Origin: Tetragonia tetragonoides
Lineage: Eukaryota; Streptophyta; Magnoliopsida; Caryophyllales; Aizoaceae
Reading direction: 5' to 3'
Length of the DNA: 64,000 bases
Assembly: GCA_038025085.1 (NCBI GenBank)
Contig: CM076154.1
Location: 38,730,501-38,794,500 of the forward strand
How positions within the stretch are numbered: the first letter of the stretch is position 1; each line of letters starts with the position of its first letter. The notes below the pieces were generated by a model that was not told where the DNA came from, did no database searches, and saw only the letters and a program-made list of their open reading frames with translations. Below are positions 45,901-52,112 of this stretch, one piece after another. The translations under genes and the position numbers were made by a program.

Positions 45901-47945
45901 AGAAACGGGATCCTCTGCCAAAGACCCAAGAAAACCAATCGCGAGGGGCACCACTAAGTAGAACTGAGCAATTCATTACTCAAACATCCCTAATTGAGAT
46001 CTTAGTTTCGAAAAGCGCGCGGCTACGCGAGGCGAGGCTCAGAGCATCCAAGGCGTTACGATTCCAAGAGGCGAGCTAAGGCGGGCATCGAGTTCTTAGT
46101 TCTAAAAAACGCACGGCTAGGCGAGGCTCAGACCACCCAAGGCGTTATGATTCCAAGAGGCGAGCTAAGGCTCGCGCACGCCTTAGCTCGCTCACTCGAA
46201 GGGTGAGGGAGTGCGCTTTTTTTGCCTCATGGATTGAACACTAAGTGAAAATTAAAAATAAAATCTTCGGATTTGTTTTTGGAGTTGAAAATATCATGTA
46301 AAAGTTAGTATATATCAAAAAAATATGCGCCCTTATTTAAGACCTAGATCGAGTATCCACCTTCCTCTAAACCCCTTCCTATGTCCCTCAAAAAAATAAA
46401 TAAATAAATAAATAAATAAATAAAACCCTTCCTATCTAAAACCCTATCCTAAAAAGTCTAATTAACTCGATCATACGCTTTCTCAATATCCAATTATAAC
46501 ACCACCCCTCTAAAATTAGACCGTCAAGCGTCATCAAAACACACAACCTCCTTAGTCACCAAAGCCGCATCCAAAATCCATCTCCCCTCCACAAAGGCAC
46601 TCTGAGCCGATGAAATCGTGCCAAACTCGCAATCAAGCTTATGGGCCTATAATGTAGCACCTTAATGGAACTGTTTTTTAGAGTTTATATCATGATTTTT
46701 GATATGCTTCTTTCATACCTTATTTCTTATATTTCTTCATTTCCAATCAAAAGCATCCTAGTTTATTTATAAATTGCAGCAAAGCCAAAAAAAATTTGGG
46801 ATTACAGTGCAACGACTCTATTACCTCTTCTACAATCTGACAAAATAGGTAAGCATAGAGGTGTCCCATCAATTCACACCATTGCCTTCCCTTGTTCCCG
46901 AGGCCCTAAGATCCCTAACACGTTAGTGTGCCACACACGGTGTAAAACACTACGCCAGACTAAGTAACTAAGTTGCCTTTCCCCATTCGCCTAACCTAGG
47001 TTGCATCAGTAGAACAAGTTGAATAGCCTGGTTTTCTGGATGAGATTAAGGTAATAATGGGTGCCATTTATGAAAAAGAAGTACCCAATATAGTGGAAGC
47101 ACAAAAGAAAAGGAAGAAACCAGACCTTCGGTTCGTAAGCGAATTGACCAAGACACAATTTACGGAAAGAATTAGATCCGAGTTTGCATTGTCGTGACCA
47201 ACATTGAGCACCCCATCAGATGGACTTGTTAGAAACCTTTTTGGATTCAATTCTTCCAAGTATCTGAATTCAGCATTGCATACTTGATAGGTTTCAACTA
47301 TGTACTTCGTAAGTCTTGTCACCGACTACATGGGGATAGAACATACATATAAATACATTAGCATAATACAGGACAAAACCTACAAAACTAAGAAGATCAA
47401 AGAGGGCTCAACTATATACAAGGAACACTTAGCTAGATACCTATCATCAATCAATCTAACCATATCATCAATTTATAACAGTACATGTGGTTATCTGAAT
47501 GAAAAATGTGATGCTTTTGGCAGATCAACATAAAAATTATGCTAGCAGCAGCAAAAAGTGAAGAGTCATCCTTCCAACAACACAGCACAAAATTTTCCAG
47601 ATGAAGCTGAGATGCTGACCTAGACTAATCCGACTGGATAATGTCCGAAGTGAAACTACGGGCTATATTTTTCAAGTATCAAGATGGGTGTACTAGTAAA
47701 GCATTGACCATCTTAAATTTCAAACAGAAAAAAGTTGAGAGACTTACAGGTCTTCTAACCACAACCCGCAAAGTCTTAGTCTTGTTAGTCGTTTCCTGCA
47801 AAGATGAATAGGGACGGAAAACCAGCTGGCGGGGGCACCATACTGAAGGCATGGTATGCGATGAAGACGGTGGTGATGGTGATGTTGACAGCGAATCATC
47901 CGAAGCCTGCCTTGCATCACTGGGGGCGGGGCTGACTTCGTCCAT
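12921..47945 (-). CDS. YAK1: YAK1 dual-specificity kinase (DYRK family), complete, 18 exons
   Basis: DYRK-class Ser/Thr/Tyr kinase; in plants YAK1 acts in TOR and ABA-linked growth control. Exons, 5' to 3' on the minus strand: 47945-47748, 47325-47126, 36842-36689, 36606-36497, 36407-36338, 36261-36179, 36071-35993, 35913-35873, 35576-35454, 22852-22702, 19429-19318, 19229-19147, 19062-18988, 16806-16732, 16562-15769, 15096-14932, 13370-13075, 12994-12921. All are GT-AG, phases match, and the sum is 2883 nt or 960 aa. Kinase domain about 134-479: glycine loop GHGTFGQV (142-148), VAVK Lys163, helix-C Glu178, HCDLKPEN (259-266), DFG (282-284), activation-loop YSY (294-296), SRYYRSPE. The C-terminal half is Gly/Ser/Asn-rich with [18 protein letters not shown] and the family end [11 protein letters not shown]. 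Intact throughout, although introns 2 (10,283 bp) and 9 (12,601 bp) are transposon-filled. The start MDEV follows the family; an in-frame ATG lies 22 codons upstream (48011). Confidence 0.96.
13371..14931 (-). other. YAK1 intron 16
   Basis: 1561-bp intron. It contains a direct repeat TTTTGGTTAAATGGGTGG (about 14207 and 14291), a poly(T) run near 14370-14391, and C-rich sequence around 13720-13930. No coding content recognised. Confidence 0.6.
17370..17900 (-). mobile_element. Degraded LINE 3' region in YAK1 intron 13
   Basis: Minus-strand match in kind to the conserved LINE C-terminal segment: AAAGCCCCACTTGCTTTGGC (17391-17410) is the complement of the GCCAAAGC...GGGGCTTT block seen in the other copies. 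The remainder is highly degenerate, with no frame left; limits are approximate. An old insertion. Confidence 0.55.
18305..18425 (+). mobile_element. SINE-like short interspersed repeat, copy A
   Basis: Shares the order GG(C/T)TTTGCCCAA - AATCCCATGG/ACGGGCC - GAAGTT..C(G)GCC - GGGG(G/T)CTCAAAC with copies at 52738-52860 and 57744-57870. The GGCCTGGATTTGAGGG and GGTGCTCAAACCTGGGACC parts look like tRNA-derived box A/B sequence, as in plant tRNA-SINEs such as Au. Family name not certain; this copy is the most diverged. Confidence 0.5.
20255..20609 (+). mobile_element. 5'-truncated LINE, antisense in YAK1 intron 10
   Basis: Plus-strand 3' end of the CTTATCTAAAA family: encodes [20 protein letters not shown] and [10 protein letters not shown], then the 3' UTR ending CTTATCTAAAAAAA. 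Flanked by AAGCATAA on the left (20247-20254) and right (20608-20614), a probable short target duplication. Confidence 0.85.
20703..20782. repeat. 30-bp direct repeat
   Basis: TTTCATGTTTTGGTAGCACA plus ten more bases occurs at about 20703-20732 and again at 20752-20781, 49 bp apart. It lies between two LINE insertions and is not their target duplication. Confidence 0.8.
20886..22213 (+). mobile_element. 5'-truncated LINE, antisense in YAK1 intron 10
   Basis: About 1.33 kb plus-strand copy covering the end of the reverse transcriptase ([13 protein letters not shown] at its start), the zf-RVT region and the 3' UTR, ending CTTATCTAAAAAAAA at about 22209. Flanked by the 11-bp duplication TTATTCTAGTT (20875-20885 and 22214-22224). 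A G-run at 20937-20951 and several shifts break the frame. Confidence 0.88.
23122..23660. repeat. 112-bp tandem repeat array in YAK1 intron 9
   Basis: Five to six units starting near GGACAGCCTGAGTAAAAAGC; the CCTGAGT core recurs at 23127, 23239, 23351 and 23464 (period 112-113 bp), then in two shortened units near 23549 and 23604. It begins about 270 bp upstream of exon 10's acceptor on the minus strand. Confidence 0.92.
23976..24220. mobile_element. hAT-type MITE with 8-bp target duplication
   Basis: Element 23984-24212 (229 bp) is flanked by exact 8-bp copies of GCTACAAC (23976-23983, 24213-24220). Its ends are CACGGTTAGAAATCGCGG and the complement of CATGGTATTAAATATCGG. It is unusually CG-rich (TCGCG, CGATAT repeats) for the surrounding intron. 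8-bp duplications and CA...TG ends fit hAT. Confidence 0.85.
24351..24690. repeat. Tandem duplication, about 170 bp x 2
   Basis: Two diverged copies (about 24351-24523 and 24524-24690) share GAACAAATGG..GGATG, GAGTAAATGACTGAGAG, ATAAATTAATCAAAAGTAAA and GTCAATGAAAGGTAG in the same order. Confidence 0.85.
25030..25800 (-). mobile_element. LINE reverse-transcriptase fragment (internal)
   Basis: Minus-strand fragment collinear with 29760-30500 of the full-length LINE: it retains the complement of the CCCACATTTATCCC, CAAGATTGTCAAA..TTCTTAAA and CTCCACAAA..GCACTCTG blocks of the RT domain. It lacks both ends, has a TGA- and gap-ridden frame, and its outer limits are approximate. Confidence 0.7.
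26735..27547 (-). mobile_element. 5'-truncated LINE with an internal in-frame duplication
   Basis: Minus-strand copy whose 3' poly(A)/CTTATCTAAAA end is at 26735-26755. It still codes for the zf-RVT region ([29 protein letters not shown]). A 177-bp segment is tandemly duplicated in frame (about 27198-27374 and 27375-27551), repeating 59 residues that begin [10 protein letters not shown]. The flanks GCATTCTCTGTT (26723-26734 and 27548-27559) form its target duplication. Confidence 0.88.
27554..28050 (-). mobile_element. 5'-truncated LINE, older insertion at the same target
   Basis: Second minus-strand copy of the CTTATCTAAAA family immediately to the right of 26735-27547. The flanking TTTCTAATTTGCATTCT (26713-26729) and TTTCTAGTTTGCATTCT (28051-28067) enclose both LINEs, so this copy is the older insertion and the left copy landed within its target duplication. 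Confidence 0.85.
28564..32100 (-). pseudogene. LINE ORF2 (endonuclease-reverse transcriptase), disrupted
   Basis: Starts [17 protein letters not shown] (endonuclease domain), with QETK and, after a frameshift near 31740, LGGDFNVVR and SDHFPI. The RT domain has [26 protein letters not shown], the fingers-palm [25 protein letters not shown] and the catalytic FADD ([10 protein letters not shown]). Then zf-RVT fragments [20 protein letters not shown] and the end [20 protein letters not shown]. Lesions seen: the frameshift near 31740, an extra C in the GGGCCCC run near 30770, TAG for CAG near 30720, TGA for CGA at about 30399, a shift at the eight-C run 29281-29288, and another shift near 28860. 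Not functional. Confidence 0.9.
32265..34165 (-). pseudogene. LINE ORF1-like protein, one frameshift and one stop
   Basis: Starts [18 protein letters not shown]. An N-terminal globular part with [20 protein letters not shown] and [19 protein letters not shown] resembles ORF1-type proteins of plant L1 elements. A frameshift at 33416-33419 and an in-frame stop at 32613-32615 separate it from a low-complexity middle with two copies of a [19 protein letters not shown] unit, and an acidic tail ([17 protein letters not shown]). No zinc knuckle was recognised. Role: presumed RNA-binding partner of ORF2. Confidence 0.7.
37201..37281. repeat. 41-bp tandem duplication in YAK1 intron 2
   Basis: CTTCCCATTCTTTTTATCC..GAAGTTTAAAACACC occurs twice in direct succession with one or two substitutions. 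Confidence 0.9.
37405..37556 (-). mobile_element. Strongly 5'-truncated LINE
   Basis: Minus-strand 3' end: T-run at about 37407-37415, then TATTAATCCATGATGTAAAG..GGATAAGGCATCC and the conserved CCCGCCGCCTTAGCCCAAAG block. About 150 bp remain. Confidence 0.8.
37750..37806 (-). mobile_element. Ultra-truncated LINE insertion (about 27 bp) with target duplication
   Basis: GTACCCTTTTATCTT (37750-37764) and GTACCCTTTCATCTT (37792-37806) flank only a T-run plus TTTAGATAAGAAAAT, the complement of the LINE 3' terminus CTTATCTAAAA. It is an insertion that copied little more than the poly(A) tail. Confidence 0.8.
38058..38793 (-). mobile_element. 5'-truncated LINE with 19-bp target duplication
   Basis: The insert 38077-38774 is flanked by GTGATACAGAAACATTTTC (38058-38076) and GTGATGCAGAAACATTTTC (38775-38793), one mismatch. 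Encodes on the minus strand the zf-RVT tail [20 protein letters not shown]. Its 3' end reads TCTCGTCTAAAG rather than CTTATCTAAAA, so it is a sister subfamily. Confidence 0.88.
39130..40440 (-). mobile_element. 5'-truncated LINE, second subfamily
   Basis: Minus-strand 3' T-run at 39131-39143 followed by GGTTTAGATAAAG, then conserved blocks of the zf-RVT region ([18 protein letters not shown] at about 39850-39780 and [20 protein letters not shown] near 40200-40130). Many stops and shifts. The 5' limit near 40440 abuts another LINE end. Confidence 0.75.
40444..40680 (-). mobile_element. LINE 3' end fragment
   Basis: T-run at 40444-40451 followed by AATTGATAAGAAAAATAATT resembles a LINE 3' tail on the minus strand. 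It is sandwiched between two other LINE copies; no coding content is left. Confidence 0.5.
40686..41750 (-). mobile_element. Rearranged LINE: 3' end joined to ORF1-like acidic region
   Basis: The minus-strand 3' end (T-run 40687-40693, TAGATAAGGAAAATTG, then GGATAAAGGCATCC and the CTCGCCAATGGC block) is followed after only 250 bp by sequence coding [20 protein letters not shown] (about 41260-41320), which resembles the acidic ORF1 tail of the full-length element. Most of ORF2 is therefore missing. The outer limit is approximate. Confidence 0.55.
41755..41950. repeat. C-rich degenerate CACGC/CTCAC repeat
   Basis: Irregular tandem of CACGCxTCxCACGC- and TGACCCTCCAC-like units. No coding support despite an open plus-strand frame; it is low complexity. 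Confidence 0.6.
42442..42678. mobile_element. Palindromic MITE-like element
   Basis: Inverted arms CTCTTATGAGGCCACCTC (from 42532) and GAGGCGGCCTCATACGAG (to 42615) form a near-perfect 29-bp stem around a 26-bp loop. Outside them is a direct repeat GACAACTAGACACTTCT (about 42442 and 42647). Class uncertain. Confidence 0.55.
42895..43320 (-). mobile_element. 5'-truncated LINE, degraded
   Basis: Minus-strand LINE 3' region: TTTCCCATAAAATTTTCATC..GGAGGACAAGGAGTCCTC, then remnants of the [14 protein letters not shown] block (about 43120-43050). No intact frame. Confidence 0.65.
43575..43795 (-). mobile_element. 5'-truncated LINE with target duplication
   Basis: Minus-strand 3' end TTTTTTAGATAAGAAAAATT, then GGATAAGGCATCC, ACGCCAATG and GCCCCTGCTGCCTTTGCCC. 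Flanks AAATAATAATGA occur on both sides (about 43570 and 43805). Confidence 0.82.
43927..45237. mobile_element. TIR element with GCGC-rich ends
   Basis: Inverted ends TTGGTTTTAAAAAGCGCG (43927) and its complement ending TTTTTAAAACCAA (45237), with GTTC on both outer sides (43923-43926, 45238-45241). Subterminal zones repeat GAGGCGC/GCGCCTC. The interior has a LINE (44272-44625) and a purine-rich stretch followed by CACCGGCCTCAGTCG and CTAGGGTTTTTCACG (44765-44915), reminiscent of a captured gene 5' UTR. Confidence 0.7.
44272..44625 (-). mobile_element. 5'-truncated LINE nested in the GCGC element
   Basis: Minus-strand 3' end (T-run 44272-44286, TTTAGATAAG). Codes in one frame for [20 protein letters not shown] and [20 protein letters not shown], one of the best preserved C-termini of the family, suggesting a young insertion. 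Confidence 0.88.
45475..46010 (-). mobile_element. LINE reverse-transcriptase fragment
   Basis: Minus-strand remnant collinear with about 29740-30250 of the full-length LINE: complements of CCACGCCTATCTAAACGTTT (KRLDRRG), AGATAGGTAATTGGCC and ACATTCCCCATGTGAGGC remain. Stops in all frames. Confidence 0.65.
46005..46230. repeat. GCGC-rich duplicated repeat related to 43927-45237
   Basis: Two direct copies of CTTAGTTnnnAAAAnGC..GGCTA.GCGAGGCGAGGCTCAGA..CCAAGGCGTTA (from 46005 and 46098), followed by the inverse GCCTTAGCTCGCTCACTCG. Same type of termini as the GCGC element to the left. Confidence 0.6.
46385..46425. repeat. (AAAT)n microsatellite
   Basis: About eight AAAT units inside LINE-derived sequence. 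Confidence 0.92.
46430..46650 (-). mobile_element. LINE reverse-transcriptase fragment
   Basis: Complement retains the RT block around the palm motif: CTTTCTCAATATCCAATTAT, GCATCCAAAATCCATCTCCC and CTCCACAAAGGCACTCTGAG correspond to the [12 protein letters not shown] and QSAFVEGR segments. Probably the continuation of the 45475-46010 fragment, split by the GCGC repeat. Confidence 0.65.
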
Positions 47946-48850
47946 AAAGACCCCCCAGAAGACCAGTAGTATGTATGCTAATGCTAATGCTATGCCCAAG
48001 GTCCAATCCAAAAATTAATCATCCTGTTTCAAACTTAAAATTCAATTGAATCTGTCAAATACTGATTCCACTAGTAGTCTCCCACATTCAGGTAATTCCC
48101 AGAAGATTGCAATCCCATCCTCATTCGCGCACCAGAAAGTCGATTTGTTTCAAATCGATGATTTAATCTGTCAAAGACTGCATCTTTAACATATAACTCT
48201 GATTCTGGGAACAGCTGCCTGAAACGATATATTATTGTTTTATAATCAAGAAGAAGAAAAAAAAGGAATTGACGGGATGGAGAAGGGCGGGGAGACGCGA
48301 CACACAACACAATTAAGGGATCGGCAGACAGAGAGGAAAGAGGATAGCGATCCGAACAGTGAAGTTCAGCCCAAGGGTCAAGACAACCCAACAGGTGAAT
48401 GAATGAATAATAAAACAAAGAAATTAAACCAGACAAGAAGACAACACAGGAGCTTTGGGCAATTTGAAGGTAAGACGGCTTGCGGGTGCGAACGAGACTC
48501 CACCACCGTCTATCCCTCCGGGCGGAATTATATTTGTTTTTCTAATTTCTGTACGGCCATCAGCCGAGAATCTTGCACCTTATAAACCCGCTTCTTCCTT
48601 TTTGCAAACCACTTACCCGGCCCACCATCTACTCTACTTTTATACTCTATCGAATTCAAAGGCACACCCACTCAAACACAAATCATAATCAATCAAGCAT
48701 TTTTCGGGAGCATAAATAAAATTTTGAATAATGAAAAATAGAATTTGAGTTGAGATAGATTTTTAAAATTTTTCTAATTTTTAAAATCAGATTCGCATAG
48801 ACAAGTACGTGAATGTGAGTACCTTAAAACGATATTCATTTACAATATGT
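47946..48850 (-). promoter_or_regulatory. YAK1 5' flanking / 5' UTR region
   Basis: Upstream of the YAK1 start on the minus strand. An in-frame ATG at 48011 would add 22 hydrophobic residues. A TTTATAAGG sequence (complement near 48579-48588) could be a TATA box, which would give a leader of about 600 bp. Transcription start and leader introns cannot be located from sequence alone. Confidence 0.35.
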
Positions 48851-48851
48851 A

Positions 48852-49725
48852 CTAGGTTTTATCCCCGTGTTTTGTACGGGCTCGTAAAAAAATTATTTAT
48901 GAATATATAATAATATAATATTATATTTGATGTGAAATTATTAATTTTATTAGTAAAATACATTTTATTTTTATTTTGCAAAGATTTCTATCCATAGGAT
49001 GTAGCATGCTAATTCTTGAAAATGATAGTTTCATGCGACTTTCATTTGTAATGAGATTGGACTACGTTTAGATAGATAATAAAACAGTATATATACACTG
49101 ATTTTAATAAGTAATTCAATTAATGAAAATAATGAATAAACTCATTCTGCATTAACGGTATATGTGCACTAAAAGTTGATAGCACATGCTCGTTTTATTC
49201 CTCTTATGCTTCACACGTGCTCGTAAAATAATTTTATGAATTTATTTAGTTATATAATACTTAAAATACTTGAAGTGAAATTTATTAATATTATTGATAA
49301 AATAAATTTTATTAATATTATTGATAAAAAATATTATTAATATTATTGATAAAAATGTATTACAAAGATTTCTATCTATAGGATGTATGCTAATTCTTGA
49401 AAATAATATTTGTAATACATTTTTATCCATAATATTAATAATTTTTTTAATCAATAATATTAAAAACAGTATGTGTACATTAATTCTAATAAGTAATTCA
49501 ATTAATGAATAAAATTATTGTACATTAACGGTATATGTGCACTAAAAGTTGATATTTCATACTCGTTTATATCGCACAACTAAAATTATATGACAAAGTT
49601 ATGCACATGTGTGACGTCTATGTGTCATCTTCACACGAACATTCCCTCTAATGTGACGTCCTACGTGTCATCACCGCACAGAAAAGACCCAACTTTTATA
49701 GGATACATATACATATATATCTCAT
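48852..49725 (-). mobile_element. Helitron-like element, 3' end well defined
   Basis: On the minus strand the element ends with a hairpin CCCGT-acaaaac-ACGGG (48864-48880), a short spacer and the terminal CTAG (48855-48852) followed by host T, the Helitron 3' signature. Towards its 5' side (about 49670-49725) is TATAAAAGTTGGGTC with ACGTCACAT/ACACGTAGG motifs, common near Helitron 5' ends. A partial internal duplication repeats GTGCTCGTAAAATAATTTTA and CAAAGATTTCTATCNATAGG. The exact 5' TC end was not fixed. No Rep/helicase is encoded. Confidence 0.65.
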
Positions 49726-50300
49726 TTTGAAGAGTTCTTCAAATCTAATCCAACGGAGTCAGATTTATAATTTTTTGACATACGTAACTAAAGTTATTTT
49801 GCTTTGTAGTTTGGAAATATGCTAATAAATACGTAATTAAGTCAACTAATGATAAGATATTAATGGTGGATGATGTGTTATGCTACGTGGCAACCTTGTG
49901 CTTATGTGTTGACTTACGTGTCAACCTCACATGACGTGGCTCGCCTACGTGGTGTCCCACGTGTCTGTCTCACACAAATAAGGACCCAATTATAGTAATA
50001 TATATATATATATGATATGATTTACATGAAATATGTAAGATTGTCTCCAAATATTGATTGTCGTAACTAAAATGGAAGGAAAAAAAATTAACAATAAAAT
50101 TAAGGTTGAATTAAATATGTTTAGCCCGTACATGGTACAGATTTGATTACTAGGTTGCACCACCTAAACAATTACGGTCAACAAAAAAATTCAAAGCGGT
50201 CTACATAAGTCCGGAATATATTAAAATTTGAAAGAAAGAAAAAAGAGTGGAGAATATGATATATATATGTGGGTAGAATGGGGAAGGAGTATCAAAATTA
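49726..50300. other. AT-rich intergenic sequence with a second Helitron-like 5' region
   Basis: The stretch 49870-50015 has ACGTGG/CACGTGTC repeats and (TA)n followed on the minus strand by TATAATTGGGTCCTTATTTG, similar in layout to the Helitron 5' end at 49670-49725. No gene was seen. Confidence 0.4.
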
Positions 50301-50391
50301 GGTTTCGTTTTATTCAACTAAATTTTACGTAACTGAATTTAACTTAACTGAATTGAACAGAACTTAATGACACTGAACTAAACTGAGCTTA

Positions 50392-50475
<84 letters not shown>

Positions 50476-50594
50476 ATAATAATAATAAACTTATTATAAT
50501 TATTATAATCATTATAATAAAATTATCATAATTATGATAATCATTATTTTAATAATAATATGAACTAAATTGAATTGAATTAACTGAACTTAAT

Positions 50595-50636
<42 letters not shown>

Positions 50637-50776
50637 ACATTATTATAATTATGAATCATTATTATAATAATAATATGAACTAAATTGAATTGAATTAAAC
50701 TGAACTTAATAGCATTGAATTGGACTGGACTGAACTGAACTTAATTTTAGTGAAATTAAGTTAGTCAAATAAAGCC
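50301..50776. mobile_element. Tourist-like MITE with expanded (TTA)n core
   Basis: Ends GGTTTCGTTTTATTCAACTA and complement of GGCTTTATTTGACTAACTTA, flanked by TTA on both sides (50298-50300, 50777-50779), as in PIF/Harbinger insertions. Subterminal AACTGAACTTAAT-type repeats surround two long (TTA)n tracts (about 50389-50475 and 50597-50635). End sequence closely resembles the 43333-45442 element. Confidence 0.75.
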
Positions 50777-50979
50777 TTAGGCTACTAACATTTACATAAA
50801 TGTGGAGAATGGGATAAGTATGTTAGAATGAAGGAGGACTAGAGAAGTATTAGTATTAGGTATTAGACTTCTTCTAACATACAAGGGCTCATTGAAGGTA
50901 GTTACGTGTTATTGATTATTACTTACTCATAATTGAAAAGTTCATCATTATGTTGTTATGGATACAATTAAAAATTTTG

Positions 50980-51700
50980 GGTGTGCCTCATCCATTCAGC
51001 CATGAGAGTCGGGTATTTTCCCATTCGAGATCATAAGGGTTGTTTTCATTAAAACTGTTTTCCTTCCATATAGACCAAAAACAAGTTTTCTTAATTTCCT
51101 TCAAAATTAAGTGGCAACTCTAATTACAACAGTTCAATCTAACCAACTTTTTGGCACGTCCTCCATGTAAGGGCCCATCCGTGTTAAACTACGAACTTTC
51201 CCGCAAACGAGATTCAAAACTCGCTCGTCGAGGGGAGTTGCGCATACGTCACGCTTTTAGATCTACGCTCAACTTTGGCGCCAAAAATAGACCCTATTCA
51301 TTTCTAATCACATATCTTGCTGCCGACTTTCCATCATTGCAAGATCCATCAAAATTAACGTTGCAATGTCTTAGACGTGGTTTGTCCCACTTGACTAATT
51401 TTTGATCCATGGTTGTAATATGTGATGAGCTCTAAACATCATGATTAGGACAGAAAACCGAGAGTTTACTCAATCAATACTCAATAGTATTGAAAGTCGC
51501 GTTTTGAAATACAACCTTGTTACGCTTTGTCCAAAAACTCCATAACAAAAATAGTTTTAGGACCCGAATCAATAGCAGTACAGATCATTTGAAGACAACC
51601 AATGCAGATGACTACTCGATTTTGGGCACCATTTTGAAGGGTACTTTAAACATTGGGTCATCGAAACTGAAAGTACACAAAGTAGTACAATACAATGCTA
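50980..51700 (-). mobile_element. LINE remnant: zf-RVT end and RNase H
   Basis: On the minus strand, LLWSFWTKRNKVVFQNAT (about 51550-51495) is the usual end of the zf-RVT domain, followed by VNFDGSCNDGKSAARYVIRN (about 51365-51305), the start of a plant LINE RNase H domain, and degraded sequence to about 50980. Several stops are present. It lies just beyond the helicase 3' UTR. Confidence 0.7.
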
Positions 51701-52112
51701 CCACTTTTGCATTACAAGAAGTCCAGTATTCAAAATAAAATATAAAGAAATAAATAAAGAATTCAGAAAGAGGCAACTGCCCCTTTTTTCCCCTCTTTTT
51801 TGAAAGGCACCTATACTGCTATACATCTAGAAAGCCTCGAACAGACTGAACAAAGGAAAATATTCCGTTACAATTAACAACGAGAGCAATCCATTTCTGT
51901 ACTACATGTTTGATTTATCTCTTTTATGTACATAGTAGAGGCGTTTATAAATGTTTATACAGTGCAAACAATGTTCTTGATATGTATAGTGCTATACAAG
52001 AGAGTTGAGGCTGGTGTTGCTGTTGGAGAAGACAGCCCAGCTACCCTATCAGAGATGAAACAGATGGCGTAAATATACCAGACATATAGGGAGAGTTCTG
52101 CTTCTGGCTATA
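51701..52112 (-). other. Helicase 3' flank / 3' UTR
   Basis: About 410 bp downstream of the helicase stop with no repeats recognised; expected to hold the 3' UTR and polyadenylation signals. Confidence 0.5.

Noticed and set aside
49242..49512. Ile/Asn-rich open frames on both strands
   Set aside because: Translations of AT-rich imperfect palindromes inside the Helitron-like region.
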